From Paenibacillus_S vulneris (GTDB lineage: Bacteria > Bacillota > Bacilli > Paenibacillales > NBRC-103111): DNA of 64,000 nt. The stretch spans positions 318,008 through 382,007 of the forward strand of contig NZ_BAABJG010000029.1 in NCBI RefSeq assembly GCF_039543185.1. Reading direction: 5' to 3'. The position numbers and the translations under genes are program-made. Shown here piece after piece: positions 1-8,488 of this stretch. The notes under the pieces were generated by a model. It searched no databases and was not told where the DNA came from. It worked only from the letters and a program-made list of their open reading frames with translations. Every line of letters starts with the position of its first letter. Positions within the stretch are counted from its first letter, which is position 1.

Positions 1-150
1 GGGCTTGCTTTTGCAGCCGGTGCGATGCTTTATGTCGTGTACAAGGAGCTGATCCCCGAAAGCCATGGCGACGGGCATGAGCGGCCGGCAACCTTTGCCT
101 TCATAGCAGGGCTGCTGACCATGATCGGACTGACGCACGGCCTCCGGTAA
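1..150 (+). CDS. ZIP family metal transporter, C-terminal fragment
   Basis: The window opens inside this gene; the last 49 codons are visible and end at a TAA. The fragment reads FAAGAMLYVVYKELIPESH followed by a short His/Asp/Glu-rich stretch and a last hydrophobic segment ending in THGLR. The AGAMLYVV-x-ELIPE signature is typical of the penultimate membrane helix of ZIP (ZupT-like) transporters, which import zinc or other divalent metals across the cytoplasmic membrane. Its conserved Glu and the following His are in the metal-path region of the family. The start and most of the protein lie outside the window, so length and substrate cannot be judged. It converges on the AraC-type gene downstream. 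Confidence 0.8.
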   Translation, partial: GLAFAAGAMLYVVYKELIPESHGDGHERPATFAFIAGLLTMIGLTHGLR

Positions 151-162
151 TCATGGATAAGG

Positions 163-201
163 AAACAAGCTGACTTCGTGGTGAAGTCAGCTTGTTTCGT
201 T
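163..201. terminator. Bidirectional hairpin terminator
   Basis: A perfect 15-bp stem (AAACAAGCTGACTTC against its complement at 183-197) with a 5-nt loop sits between the convergent ZIP and AraC-type genes. The A-rich and T-rich ends make it usable on both strands. Confidence 0.8.
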
Positions 202-236
202 TGCTGCTGCTCGCCAACAGGCATTCAGCAGCTAAA

Positions 237-2549
237 TCAGGACTGATTTTTGCGGAAGCTTTCCCGGTACTGTCCCGGTGTCATCCCTTCTTGCTTACGG
301 AAAAAGCGGTTGAAGTTCTGCGGCTGATACTGCAGTCTTTGAGCGATATCTTTAATAGGCATATCGGTTTCGATTAACCACTTCTTGGCCATGGTGATGC
401 GGAAGGCCGTAAGGTATTCGCTAAAGGTTTGACCGGTTTCCTTGCGAAACACGCTGCTCAGATAGTTCGCGTTATAATGCAGGTCCGCCGCACACTGCTC
501 AATGGTAAGATCGGTATCGAACTGCTTGTGAATGCGGTCGAGGACCGTCTCGGATATGCTCTGGTACTGCGAGTCCAGCCGCTCGCGGAAGATTTGAATG
601 AGAGGAAGAATAAGCCTCGACAGGAACCATTCCTCAATCTCCTTGCCAATGTGCAGCTTATTCAGCTCTTCGTAGAACGATTCTCCTCCAGGATTGAGCT
701 GGTTAAGACGAATACCGGCCTCCTGAATCATGATCAGCAGATTATTCAGCAATCTCATGATGGGAACCTGATACTCCTGCGGCGACATCTCATGCTTGAA
801 AATTACCTGGAACAAATGCTCGAAATGCTCCATGACCTTCTCTTCGTCCGCCAAGCGGATAGCATCGAACATTTCGCTCTCCGTCAGCCATGGATAATCC
901 AGGTTCATCTGGTGCTTGCCCGCGTTCATATTGGCATAATGAATGATAACGCCGACTCCCAAGTGAATGCGGTGCTTTAACGCCTCCAAGCCCTCCCGGT
1001 AAGCGATGCTTGTATGCTTCAGATCGTCGAACGGAAGGCTGATGCCGATGCTCATTTTCAGCTTCAGGACATTTTGAATCATCTGCTGTAAAGACTCCGT
1101 CAGGGAATAGATCCAGCTGTTATACTGCTCCGAATGACGTTCCTGCTGACCGACCAGGATAACGAGAGTTTGATCGATCGTGGCCGGCGGAAGGCTGAAT
1201 TCCTTCGGAATCGTTTCCTCCGCAATGTTGCTGACGGCGAACAGGAGCAGGTCCAGATCGTCCTTCTCGTAGGAGGTATTATCAAGCGTATCGATCTGGA
1301 TAGTGATGACGGACATGACCTTCCAGTCGCTCAGCTTTTCAATGAAGCCGAGCTGCTCGATCTTCTCCATAATATCTTTACGGCGCATCGTTCCTTGAAA
1401 CAGCTTCATCAGAAAAAGGTCCCTGGCTTGCTGATAATGCCGGTGCGTTTCCTGCTCCAATCGGCTTTTGGACAAGGACAGGTCCTGCATCGTCCGGCCG
1501 ATAATGTCGAATTCGTTCAATCGCGGTCCGTTTATGTTCGAATCCTTCACAGGGATCTGCTTGATCATACGCCGGATGGGGCTATACATTCTCCGGGAGA
1601 AGATCCAGGCCACGGTCATAAAGACCAGAACGACAATCACGCTGATCAGAATAGTATAATTCCGTATTTTTACGGATTCCTTGGTGAGACTATCTATGGA
1701 AATAGCCGACATATAGATCCAGTTGTTGTAGGAGGACCGCAGATAGGTTGCCGTATATTTCTGCCCGTTAACCTCCGTTTGGAATTGATCGGAGGTCTTG
1801 TCGAAGATCGCCGGATTTTTGATGAAGCCCGTATTGATAGCATACCTTCCGATCATGGAAGGATCATTATGGTAAATAACCCGGTCCTGATCGTCCAAGA
1901 TCATCACCGTTTCCGACTCCCGGGGCTTATAATTCAGGATACCCGGCATATTACACGATGAAATATTGGCAATAGCCAGTCCGTATTTATCCAGGTCCTG
2001 GGTAGGCAGCTTCTGGACAAGACTGATCGTATAAGGGCATGTGCTCGCATTGGCCTTCTCTTCACTGTAAAACCAAAGGCTCGGGTTCAGCACCCAGGAT
2101 GTCGAGTTAGGAAGCATCATCTGATTGGCGATCTGGGAGCGGTGGATGTACTGGTCCATCCGGTAAAAGCCGGAGTTTTTGAGCATCCAGTTTTGCTTCA
2201 GATTCACGATAACGACATCCTCCAGATTCGTATAGAACGACTGGGTATTGCTGATTTCCTTGCGCAAATCCTTATAGAGCATGAAATCCTGTTCGGTTAA
2301 GGGACGCCGCAGCGCCTCGGACATTACGGTAGAGTTGTTCAGCTGGTCCAGGGCGTGATTGACGGTTTGCAGTGTCTGCTCTACAGTGGAGTTCATTTGG
2401 GTCAATATTTGGAGCTGCTCTGAATTGACCTGCTTTTGAATTTCCTTGGAAGATTTCATATAGGAAAAGAAACCTATAAAGATAACGGGAAGCGTACACA
2501 AAATACAGCCGAACAGCGTCATTTTCGTTAAAAAGCTGTATTTTCTCAT
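237..2549 (-). CDS. AraC family regulator with extracytoplasmic sensor (YesN-like architecture)
   Basis: The 770-residue protein has a membrane helix near residues 10-30, an extracellular region of about 260 residues, a second helix near 296-318, a long cytoplasmic linker and a C-terminal double HTH of AraC type (about 671-770). The last segment carries the family pattern DLTIEQCAADLHYNANYLSS and a second HTH around PIKDIAQRLQYQ. Proteins of this design sit beside sugar ABC importers in Paenibacillus and sense extracellular ligand or binding protein before activating the import genes. The ATG at 2549 is chosen because GAGGGGAGG lies about 8 nt before it; 12 further in-frame codons upstream have no such site. 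It is divergent from the lipoprotein at 2814, its likely target. The substrate is unknown. Confidence 0.85.
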   Translation of the reverse strand: MRKYSFLTKMTLFGCILCTLPVIFIGFFSYMKSSKEIQKQVNSEQLQILTQMNSTVEQTLQTVNHALDQLNNSTVMSEALRRPLTEQDFMLYKDLRKEISNTQSFYTNLEDVVIVNLKQNWMLKNSGFYRMDQYIHRSQIANQMMLPNSTSWVLNPSLWFYSEEKANASTCPYTISLVQKLPTQDLDKYGLAIANISSCNMPGILNYKPRESETVMILDDQDRVIYHNDPSMIGRYAINTGFIKNPAIFDKTSDQFQTEVNGQKYTATYLRSSYNNWIYMSAISIDSLTKESVKIRNYTILISVIVVLVFMTVAWIFSRRMYSPIRRMIKQIPVKDSNINGPRLNEFDIIGRTMQDLSLSKSRLEQETHRHYQQARDLFLMKLFQGTMRRKDIMEKIEQLGFIEKLSDWKVMSVITIQIDTLDNTSYEKDDLDLLLFAVSNIAEETIPKEFSLPPATIDQTLVILVGQQERHSEQYNSWIYSLTESLQQMIQNVLKLKMSIGISLPFDDLKHTSIAYREGLEALKHRIHLGVGVIIHYANMNAGKHQMNLDYPWLTESEMFDAIRLADEEKVMEHFEHLFQVIFKHEMSPQEYQVPIMRLLNNLLIMIQEAGIRLNQLNPGGESFYEELNKLHIGKEIEEWFLSRLILPLIQIFRERLDSQYQSISETVLDRIHKQFDTDLTIEQCAADLHYNANYLSSVFRKETGQTFSEYLTAFRITMAKKWLIETDMPIKDIAQRLQYQPQNFNRFFRKQEGMTPGQYRESFRKNQS

Positions 2550-2692
2550 AGGTCGGACCTCCCCTCGTAATAGTAAAATAAGCACAGCGCTTGATCCGCC
2601 GTTCAGCTTGATCTATCCGTTCCTCTTCCACGCCGCCTCACGTTTGCGAGAGCAGGCCGGAAAGCGCTATTCTAATTGTAGCAAGGTTAAAG

Positions 2693-2729
2693 TTGTTATA
2701 TCAATGCGTATTCATGACAAATATAACAA
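2693..2729. promoter_or_regulatory. Inverted repeat upstream of the first lipoprotein gene, candidate AraC-regulator site
   Basis: TTGTTATAT and its exact complement ATATAACAA are separated by 19 bp in the divergent intergenic region. The pair ends about 40 bp before a TATAAT at 2770-2775, the position expected for an activator site. AraC proteins more often use direct repeats, so the assignment is an inference. Confidence 0.45.
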
Positions 2730-2769
2730 AATTTCGTCACGATAGGCCAGTTTTTCGACTTTTTTCGTG

Positions 2770-2775
2770 TATAAT
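2770..2775 (+). promoter_or_regulatory. Candidate -10 element for the first binding-protein gene
   Basis: A perfect TATAAT lies 38 bp before the ATG at 2814. No good -35 hexamer is present 16-18 bp upstream, which fits an activator-dependent promoter. Confidence 0.45.
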
Positions 2776-2813
2776 GAAATGTTAGAATGAGGTGGAAGGA
2801 GGATGGAATCATA

Positions 2814-4346
2814 ATGAACCGCTGGTATTCCCCGCGTTGGATCCGACTGCTTGCGCTCGCCCTTCTGTCCGCCGTGCTTCTTAGCTCCTGTTCCTCAGGA
2901 CAAAGCAGCTCCAAGACGGAGAAGGACAAGCCGGTACCCACTCCTATCAGTATGATGGTGCCGTTGTTCCAGCCCAAGCCGCCTACGGATGAACTGATGA
3001 ATGAGCTGAATCAAAAAACGGGCGTGGAACTGAACGTTCAATGGGTCCCGGATGATATTTATACGAGCAAAATGCTGAATGCACTGGAAACGAATACATT
3101 AAAGCAGGTAACCTATGTCAGACAGATCGACTATAATTTGGTCAAGAATTCCATACGATCCGATATGTTCTGGGACATCGGCCCTTATTTGGACTACTAC
3201 CCGAATTTGAAAAACCTTAGCAAGAAGACGCTGGACGAGACGAAGCTCGACGGCAAATATTACGGCCTGTACAATGAACGGTCCTCTTCCCGTCAGGGCA
3301 TTATGATCCGCAAGGATTGGCTGGACCGGCTGCATCTCAAAGAGCCGTCCACGACCGAGGAGCTGTACCAGGTCATCAAGGCGTTCACGCTGGACGATCC
3401 GGACGGCAACGGGAAGCAGGATACGATCGGATTGACCGACCGCAATGATTTGGTGTACGGCGCTTTCAAGACCTTAAGCTCCTATTTCGGGACGCCGAAT
3501 AACTGGTTGTTATCCGGGGGTACCTTTATTCCGGACTTCGCAACGCCGGAGTATATGGATACGATGAATTTTGTGAAACGACTATACAGCGAAAATATTA
3601 TGAACAAGGATTTCCCTGTGGCCAGCAAGCAGGTACAGCGGTATATGATGATCAGCGGGAAGGCGGGCGTCTATATCGGAAGCCTATCCGATGCGCCGCG
3701 AATGCTTGAAGAGATGAAGCAGGTGAACTCTAACGCCGAGATGGCGCTCGTCAATCGTATCCAAGGACCCAAAGGGTATGGGATCTGGTCGATTCCGGAT
3801 TACAGCGGATTGTTCCTTTTCTCCAAGAAAGCGATCAAAACGCAGGAGGATTTGAAGGCGATTCTTGCTTTTTTTGACAAGACCATGAATAAGGATATTG
3901 CCAATCTGATGCTGTACGGTCAGGAAGGAAGGCATTATGTATTGAAGGACGGACAAGTGGCCGTTCCCCCGGATATGTTTCAGCGCATGAATGCAGAGGT
4001 TCGTCCACTACTGTCGCTTATGATTGCGAATATCAGCAACCCCAATTTGCTGAAGCAGAGCGAAACGGACCAGGAGCCTATCCTTCAGCAGGTGAATAAG
4101 CTTGTCGCCGATAATGATAACATCTTGATTCATGATCCGACCGTAGGCTTGTCTTCTCTATATTACGATGCCCATGGGACGGAATTAGCCTCTATCATGA
4201 CCAATGCAACCTACAACTACATTCTCGGCAAAATTGATGCCGCCGGCTTCCGGAATGAAATTGAAGTCTGGAAGAGCAGGGGCGGATCCCAGATCATTAA
4301 AGAGTTCGAAGAATCCTATAGCAAAAGCAAGTCGAATAACCCATAA
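2814..4346 (+). CDS. Extracellular solute-binding lipoprotein (LplA-like), first paralog
   Basis: This 510-residue protein is the binding-protein type that captures oligosaccharides for CUT1 ABC importers on the outer face of the membrane. The signal peptide ends in a lipobox LLSSC with Cys26 as the predicted lipidated residue, followed by a Ser/Lys-rich linker. Blocks such as FWDIGPYLDYYPNLKNL, DWLDRL and LTDRNDLVYGAFKT recur in the second binding protein at 4860, so the two are tandem paralogs of identical length. The ATG at 2814 follows AAGGAGG at 2797-2803. A terminator follows directly, so it is transcribed apart from the permeases. No ATPase gene is present; such systems normally share MsmX-type ATPases encoded elsewhere. 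Confidence 0.85.
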   Translation: MNRWYSPRWIRLLALALLSAVLLSSCSSGQSSSKTEKDKPVPTPISMMVPLFQPKPPTDELMNELNQKTGVELNVQWVPDDIYTSKMLNALETNTLKQVTYVRQIDYNLVKNSIRSDMFWDIGPYLDYYPNLKNLSKKTLDETKLDGKYYGLYNERSSSRQGIMIRKDWLDRLHLKEPSTTEELYQVIKAFTLDDPDGNGKQDTIGLTDRNDLVYGAFKTLSSYFGTPNNWLLSGGTFIPDFATPEYMDTMNFVKRLYSENIMNKDFPVASKQVQRYMMISGKAGVYIGSLSDAPRMLEEMKQVNSNAEMALVNRIQGPKGYGIWSIPDYSGLFLFSKKAIKTQEDLKAILAFFDKTMNKDIANLMLYGQEGRHYVLKDGQVAVPPDMFQRMNAEVRPLLSLMIANISNPNLLKQSETDQEPILQQVNKLVADNDNILIHDPTVGLSSLYYDAHGTELASIMTNATYNYILGKIDAAGFRNEIEVWKSRGGSQIIKEFEESYSKSKSNNP

Positions 4347-4365
4347 AATGCGTCACGCTGCGTAA

Positions 4366-4394
4366 CCTGCCAAGTTCTTCTTGGCGGGTTTTTT
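4366..4394 (+). terminator. Rho-independent terminator after the first binding protein
   Basis: CCTGCCAAG pairs with CTTGGCGGG around a short loop, and six T residues follow at 4389-4394. Confidence 0.8.
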
Positions 4395-4859
4395 GAACTT
4401 TTATCATCTGGATTCTCCCGCAAAATATGAATTTAGCTTGGATGTCGAGGTCCCGCTTTGTGGGGATTTTTGTCTATTAACTAACAAATATTGGAAGGTC
4501 GAGTATCCTCTCAATCATACCCTGCTGATCGTCCTGGTTCTACGTACCTGTTCTAGTAGGTGGAATGTAAGGGGGGCAGAATGGGCACAAAAGACTCGAA
4601 AGCGGCTCTCAACAAGACTATCTTTAGCCCCGGCAGCGTGTAGATTTCGCAATTACATAGGGGCTATATAAGGTTAATTTCTGCATATAAGATAGGCGAA
4701 AACCCGCGCCGTTACTGGGTTTATAAGATGTGAGTCAGGGATAATGTACGAAATCTGAATTAAGGGTTACATTATAACTCGAAAAGAGAACAAGCAATTA
4801 CGTACAAACCTTTTGAACAACTTTGAACCATATAGTGATGAAATTGGGAGGAAGAGAAA
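4395..4859 (+). other. Long intergenic leader before the second binding protein
   Basis: About 465 bp with no convincing gene; a 96-codon open frame starting at 4381 has no ribosome site and begins inside the terminator. A weak CCC/GGG hairpin followed by T residues lies near 4450-4470. The region is AT-rich towards the gene and probably carries its promoter, but I could not assign -35/-10 boxes with confidence. Confidence 0.4.
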
Positions 4860-6392
4860 ATGAGTAAATCTTCAAAAGATTTGAAATGGATCAGTGCAGT
4901 ATGTACCCTTGCTCTTGCCGGCTCCGTCATTGCCGGCTGCAGCAGCAGTAAAGGTACGGATTCTAACGGCGCAGCATCAAACTCGAACGGTAACAGTGCC
5001 GGACCGGTTAAAATTACAGTGATGGCCGATCTGCAATCACCGGAAGTACCATCCGATAAAATCGAAAAATTGCTGGAACAAAAAACAAACTCCGAGCTTG
5101 ATATTCAATGGGTTCCGGATGGTTCTTATGATGAGAAATTCCAAGCGGCATTTGCAACAGGCTCCCTGCCGCAAGTGGTTTACCTTAAAAACCAGGCGTC
5201 CTTCATCTTGATGAGAGATGCAATCAAGAACGGCCAATTCTGGGAAGTAGGTCCTTATTTGAAGGATTATCCGAATCTGAAGAATCTGGATCCAAAGGTT
5301 TTGAAAAACACGGAAGTCGGGGGCAAAATCTACTCCCTGTACCAGGAAAGACAACCGGCTCGCTCCGGCTTGATCTATCGTAAAGACTGGGCGGATAAAT
5401 TAGGTATTCCGGCTCCGCAAACCGTTGATGATTTGTATAACATGCTTAAGAAATTTAAAGAAGCCGATTTGGCGGGCGGCGGCAAAACGATTCCTTTGGC
5501 TGACCGTAACGATTTAGTCTACGGTTCGTTCAAAACCGTCTCCATGTACTTCGGCACTCCGAATGGCTGGGGCGTTCAAGACGGCAAGCTGACACCGGAA
5601 TTTATGACCCCAGGCTACATGGATACGCTGAAGTTTTACAAAAAGCTGCGTGACGAAGGCTTGATCAACCAAGACTTCCCTGTAACAAGTAAAACCGACC
5701 AGCAGAACCTGATGTACACAGGCAGAGCCGGAGCCTACATCGGAACTATGGGCGATGTAAAAACAATGCAAGAGAAAACAGAGAAAAACATCCCTGAAGC
5801 GAAATTTGATGTAGTTAACGAAATTAAGGATAAATCCGGTAAAAACATTACTTGGGGACTTCCAGGCTACGGAACCGTTGTTCTGTTCCCTAAATCCTCC
5901 GTTAAAACCGAGAATGATCTGAAAAACATCCTGAACGTCATGGATAAGTTCTATTCGCCGGAAGTTGCCAACCTGTTGAAATACGGTGTGGAAAACGAGC
6001 ATTACACGATGAAGGACGGCAAGGTATTGCCTTCTACGGACAGCAAGCTCATTGAGAAAGAAGTAAGACCTTACTTGAACATGGCTTTGTATGAAACAAC
6101 GAATATTACGCCTTCTTTCTACACATTGCCGGTTGCTGAGAAAGCAAACACTCTCTCCAACGCAGCTGCGAAATTCATGGTAACTGATCCTACTGTGTCG
6201 TTGGATTCCAAAACGTATAACGAAAAAGGCGCAAGACTGCAGGATCTGATCAAAGACGCAACGTACCAATATGTTATGGGCAAAATTGATGACGCCGGTT
6301 ACCAAGCAGCTATCAAGAAATGGCAAAACGATGGCGGTCAAAAAATCATCGATGAATTTAATGAACAATATAAAAGCGTTGGTGGCAAATAA
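4860..6392 (+). CDS. Extracellular solute-binding lipoprotein (LplA-like), second paralog
   Basis: A 510-residue lipoprotein with lipobox VIAGC (Cys27) and a Ser/Asn/Gly-rich linker. It shares the binding-protein blocks of the gene at 2814 (FWEVGPYLKDYPNLKNL, RKDWADKLG, LADRNDLVYGSFKT) but is followed by two permeases, so it is the main receptor of the importer. The start follows GGGAGGAAGAGAAA. Its codon use is plainer and more AAA/GAA-rich than that of the first paralog, which suggests high expression. An inverted repeat at 6423-6450 separates it from the permeases and may stabilise its transcript or reduce read-through. The ligand cannot be read from the sequence; oligosaccharide is inferred from the family. 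Confidence 0.87.
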   Translation: MSKSSKDLKWISAVCTLALAGSVIAGCSSSKGTDSNGAASNSNGNSAGPVKITVMADLQSPEVPSDKIEKLLEQKTNSELDIQWVPDGSYDEKFQAAFATGSLPQVVYLKNQASFILMRDAIKNGQFWEVGPYLKDYPNLKNLDPKVLKNTEVGGKIYSLYQERQPARSGLIYRKDWADKLGIPAPQTVDDLYNMLKKFKEADLAGGGKTIPLADRNDLVYGSFKTVSMYFGTPNGWGVQDGKLTPEFMTPGYMDTLKFYKKLRDEGLINQDFPVTSKTDQQNLMYTGRAGAYIGTMGDVKTMQEKTEKNIPEAKFDVVNEIKDKSGKNITWGLPGYGTVVLFPKSSVKTENDLKNILNVMDKFYSPEVANLLKYGVENEHYTMKDGKVLPSTDSKLIEKEVRPYLNMALYETTNITPSFYTLPVAEKANTLSNAAAKFMVTDPTVSLDSKTYNEKGARLQDLIKDATYQYVMGKIDDAGYQAAIKKWQNDGGQKIIDEFNEQYKSVGGK

Positions 6393-6422
6393 GAAGGTCC
6401 CATAAGAGGTGGTTTAGGGCGA

Positions 6423-6450
6423 AAGGCTGCTGGAACAGATCGGCAGCCTT
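6423..6450 (+). terminator. Intercistronic hairpin between binding protein and permeases
   Basis: AAGGCTGC pairs exactly with GCAGCCTT over a 12-nt loop, with no T-tract. Such hairpins often let binding protein exceed permease by partial termination or 3'-end protection. Confidence 0.55.
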
Positions 6451-6503
6451 AGCCTATCTCGATTGCATTTTCCGATTGCTAACGATAGAAAGGAATGAAC
6501 GTA

Positions 6504-7457
6504 ATGAATAATACGGCTGCTGAGTCTAATCCCGTAGTTGTTCCAAAGCCTCAAAGCGGTCTCTGGAAACGTGTCGTTCGCAACCGTTATATTTATCTAA
6601 TGATATTGCCGGGCTTTCTCTATTTTCTGATTTTTAAATACATTCCTATGTTCGGCCTGGTGATTTCATTTCAGGATTACCAGCCCTATAAGGGAATCAT
6701 GGGCAGTGAATGGGTCGGACTGAAGCACTTCGAACGATTGTTCACCGATTCGGAGTTTTGGAATATATTCAAAAACACATTAGTTGTCTTTGTCGTCAAT
6801 ATCGTATTTTATTTCCCCGTACCGATCTTGCTGGCACTTATGCTTAATGAAGTCGCCAGTTCGTATTTCAAGCGGGTTGTGCAAACGATTGTGTATATCC
6901 CGCATTTCTTGTCATGGGTTATCGTCGTATCCATTTCCTTCGTTATGCTGACGATGGATGGCGGTCTTATTAACGAGCTGATTGCTTATTTCGGCGGACA
7001 GCCGATCAATTTCCTCATGAGTGAGGAATGGTTTAATCCGATTTATGTCATTCAGGTGATTTGGCGCGAAGCGGGCTGGGGAACGATTGTTTACTTGGCG
7101 GCCATGGCGGCTATCGACCCGGGCTTGTATGAAGCGGCGCGGATGGATGGAGCCGGACGTTTTCGTCAAATCTGGCATATTACACTTCCGAGTATCCGTA
7201 GTGTAGTTATCGTTCTATTGATTCTGAAAATTGGTAACGTCCTGGATACCAGCTTCGAGCATATTTATCTGCTGCTCAACTCCATGAATAAGAACGTAGC
7301 AGAAATCCTTGATACTTATGTCTATACAACCGGTTTGAAGCAAGGGCAATACAGCTTCAGTACCGCTGTCGGCTTGTTCAAATCCGTTATCGGCCTGCTT
7401 CTGGTGATGTTCTCCAACTGGCTGGCTAAGAAATTCGGCGAGGACGGAATCTACTAA
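6504..7457 (+). CDS. lplB: Carbohydrate ABC transporter permease, LplB-like
   Basis: A 317-residue membrane subunit of a CUT1-type sugar importer with six predicted helices, beginning with a basic stretch and the YLMILPGFLYFLIFKYIPMF helix typical of LplB. The cytoplasmic coupling loop YEAARMDGAGRFRQIWHITLP (about residues 210-230) is the EAA motif that contacts the ATPase. The ATG at 6504 is preferred over one nine bases upstream because AAAGGA ends 9-10 nt before it, whereas the upstream ATG abuts that site. The downstream partner permease starts 26 bp later. The ATPase must come from elsewhere. Confidence 0.88.
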   Translation: MNNTAAESNPVVVPKPQSGLWKRVVRNRYIYLMILPGFLYFLIFKYIPMFGLVISFQDYQPYKGIMGSEWVGLKHFERLFTDSEFWNIFKNTLVVFVVNIVFYFPVPILLALMLNEVASSYFKRVVQTIVYIPHFLSWVIVVSISFVMLTMDGGLINELIAYFGGQPINFLMSEEWFNPIYVIQVIWREAGWGTIVYLAAMAAIDPGLYEAARMDGAGRFRQIWHITLPSIRSVVIVLLILKIGNVLDTSFEHIYLLLNSMNKNVAEILDTYVYTTGLKQGQYSFSTAVGLFKSVIGLLLVMFSNWLAKKFGEDGIY

Positions 7458-7483
7458 GCCGTTACTTCAAAGGAGGCATCAAA

Positions 7484-8356
7484 ATGGTTCAAGATAAAAC
7501 GTTTGCCAGCCGTTTATTCGACTTTGTCAATATTACGCTCCTTGTCATCGTCTCGCTGCTCATGCTTCTGCCGTTCCTTCACGTGGTTATGGGCTCGTTC
7601 ACTACAGCGGAAGAGATGGCGCGCAAGCCGTTCGTATTGATTCCAAGTGAATTTACGCTGAGCGCTTATCAATATATTTTATCGACGGGAACACTCTTTA
7701 AAGCATTGGCTGTATCTATTGGCGTTACCGTTGGCGGTACCATCATCAGTATGTTCTTGACTTCGCTCATGGCATACGGTCTGACAAGAAGAGACTTGGA
7801 TGGTCGTACTACCGTTAACCTGATGATCGTATTCACCATGTTGTTCAGCGGCGGCTTGATTCCATCCTTCCTTGTCGTGAAAGCAATGGGTTTGATTGAC
7901 AGCTACATGGCAATGATTTTGCCTAGTGCAATCAGCGCGTTCAATCTGATCATTCTGCGCAGCTTTTTCCAAGGACTTCCGGACGGGATTGAGGAATCTG
8001 CCAAAATCGACGGCTGCGGCGATTTCGGAATTTTGTTCAAAATCGTTCTGCCTCTGTCTCTGCCATCCTTGGCCACTATCTCTTTGTTCTATGCGGTAAA
8101 CTACTGGAACTCCTATTTTCACGCCATTATGTTCATTAATGATGCGTCGAAATGGCCGATTCAGGTTCTGCTGCGTCAGATCGTTATCGCGGCGAGCGGA
8201 TTGGCTGCGGATACGGGTAACGATTTCATCAAACCGCCAGAGCAAACGATCAAGATGGCCGTTATCGTGGTATCAACTCTTCCAATATTGATCGTATATC
8301 CTTTCTTGCAAAAATATTTCGCCAAAGGTGCTTTGGTCGGCTCTGTCAAAGGGTAA
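7484..8356 (+). CDS. lplC: Carbohydrate ABC transporter permease, LplC/YtcP-like
   Basis: The 290-residue second permease of the importer has six predicted helices and the EAA-type loop EESAKIDGCGDFGILFKIVLP near residues 180-200. The N-terminus (SRLFDFVNITLLVIVSLLMLLPFLHVV) and the C-terminal YPFLQKYFAKGALVGSVKG are characteristic of the LplC/YtcP branch of the MalG-like family. An AAAGGAGG ribosome site precedes the ATG. It forms the channel heterodimer with the preceding permease and ends the operon; an inverted repeat at 8411-8456 follows. Confidence 0.88.
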   Translation: MVQDKTFASRLFDFVNITLLVIVSLLMLLPFLHVVMGSFTTAEEMARKPFVLIPSEFTLSAYQYILSTGTLFKALAVSIGVTVGGTIISMFLTSLMAYGLTRRDLDGRTTVNLMIVFTMLFSGGLIPSFLVVKAMGLIDSYMAMILPSAISAFNLIILRSFFQGLPDGIEESAKIDGCGDFGILFKIVLPLSLPSLATISLFYAVNYWNSYFHAIMFINDASKWPIQVLLRQIVIAASGLAADTGNDFIKPPEQTIKMAVIVVSTLPILIVYPFLQKYFAKGALVGSVKG

Positions 8357-8410
8357 TTCCATCCTGGCGAGACAGAGGACGTGCCTCTACAGCCTGGGTA
8401 TGAAATGACG

Positions 8411-8456
8411 AACGCCCCTATTAGACTGCTGCATGGCAGAAGTCTTAAGGGGCGTT
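8411..8456 (+). terminator. Long hairpin ending the sugar-import operon
   Basis: AACGCCCCT-A-TTAGACT pairs with AGTCTTAAGGGGCGTT with one bulge. There is no T-tract after it, so termination strength is uncertain. Confidence 0.55.
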
Positions 8457-8488
8457 ACTGTTCTATGATGCAATGAAAGGTCCGGGCT

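Noticed and set aside
4381..4671. 96-codon frame upstream of the second binding protein
   Set aside because: It starts within a terminator hairpin, lacks a ribosome site and has no protein-like pattern.
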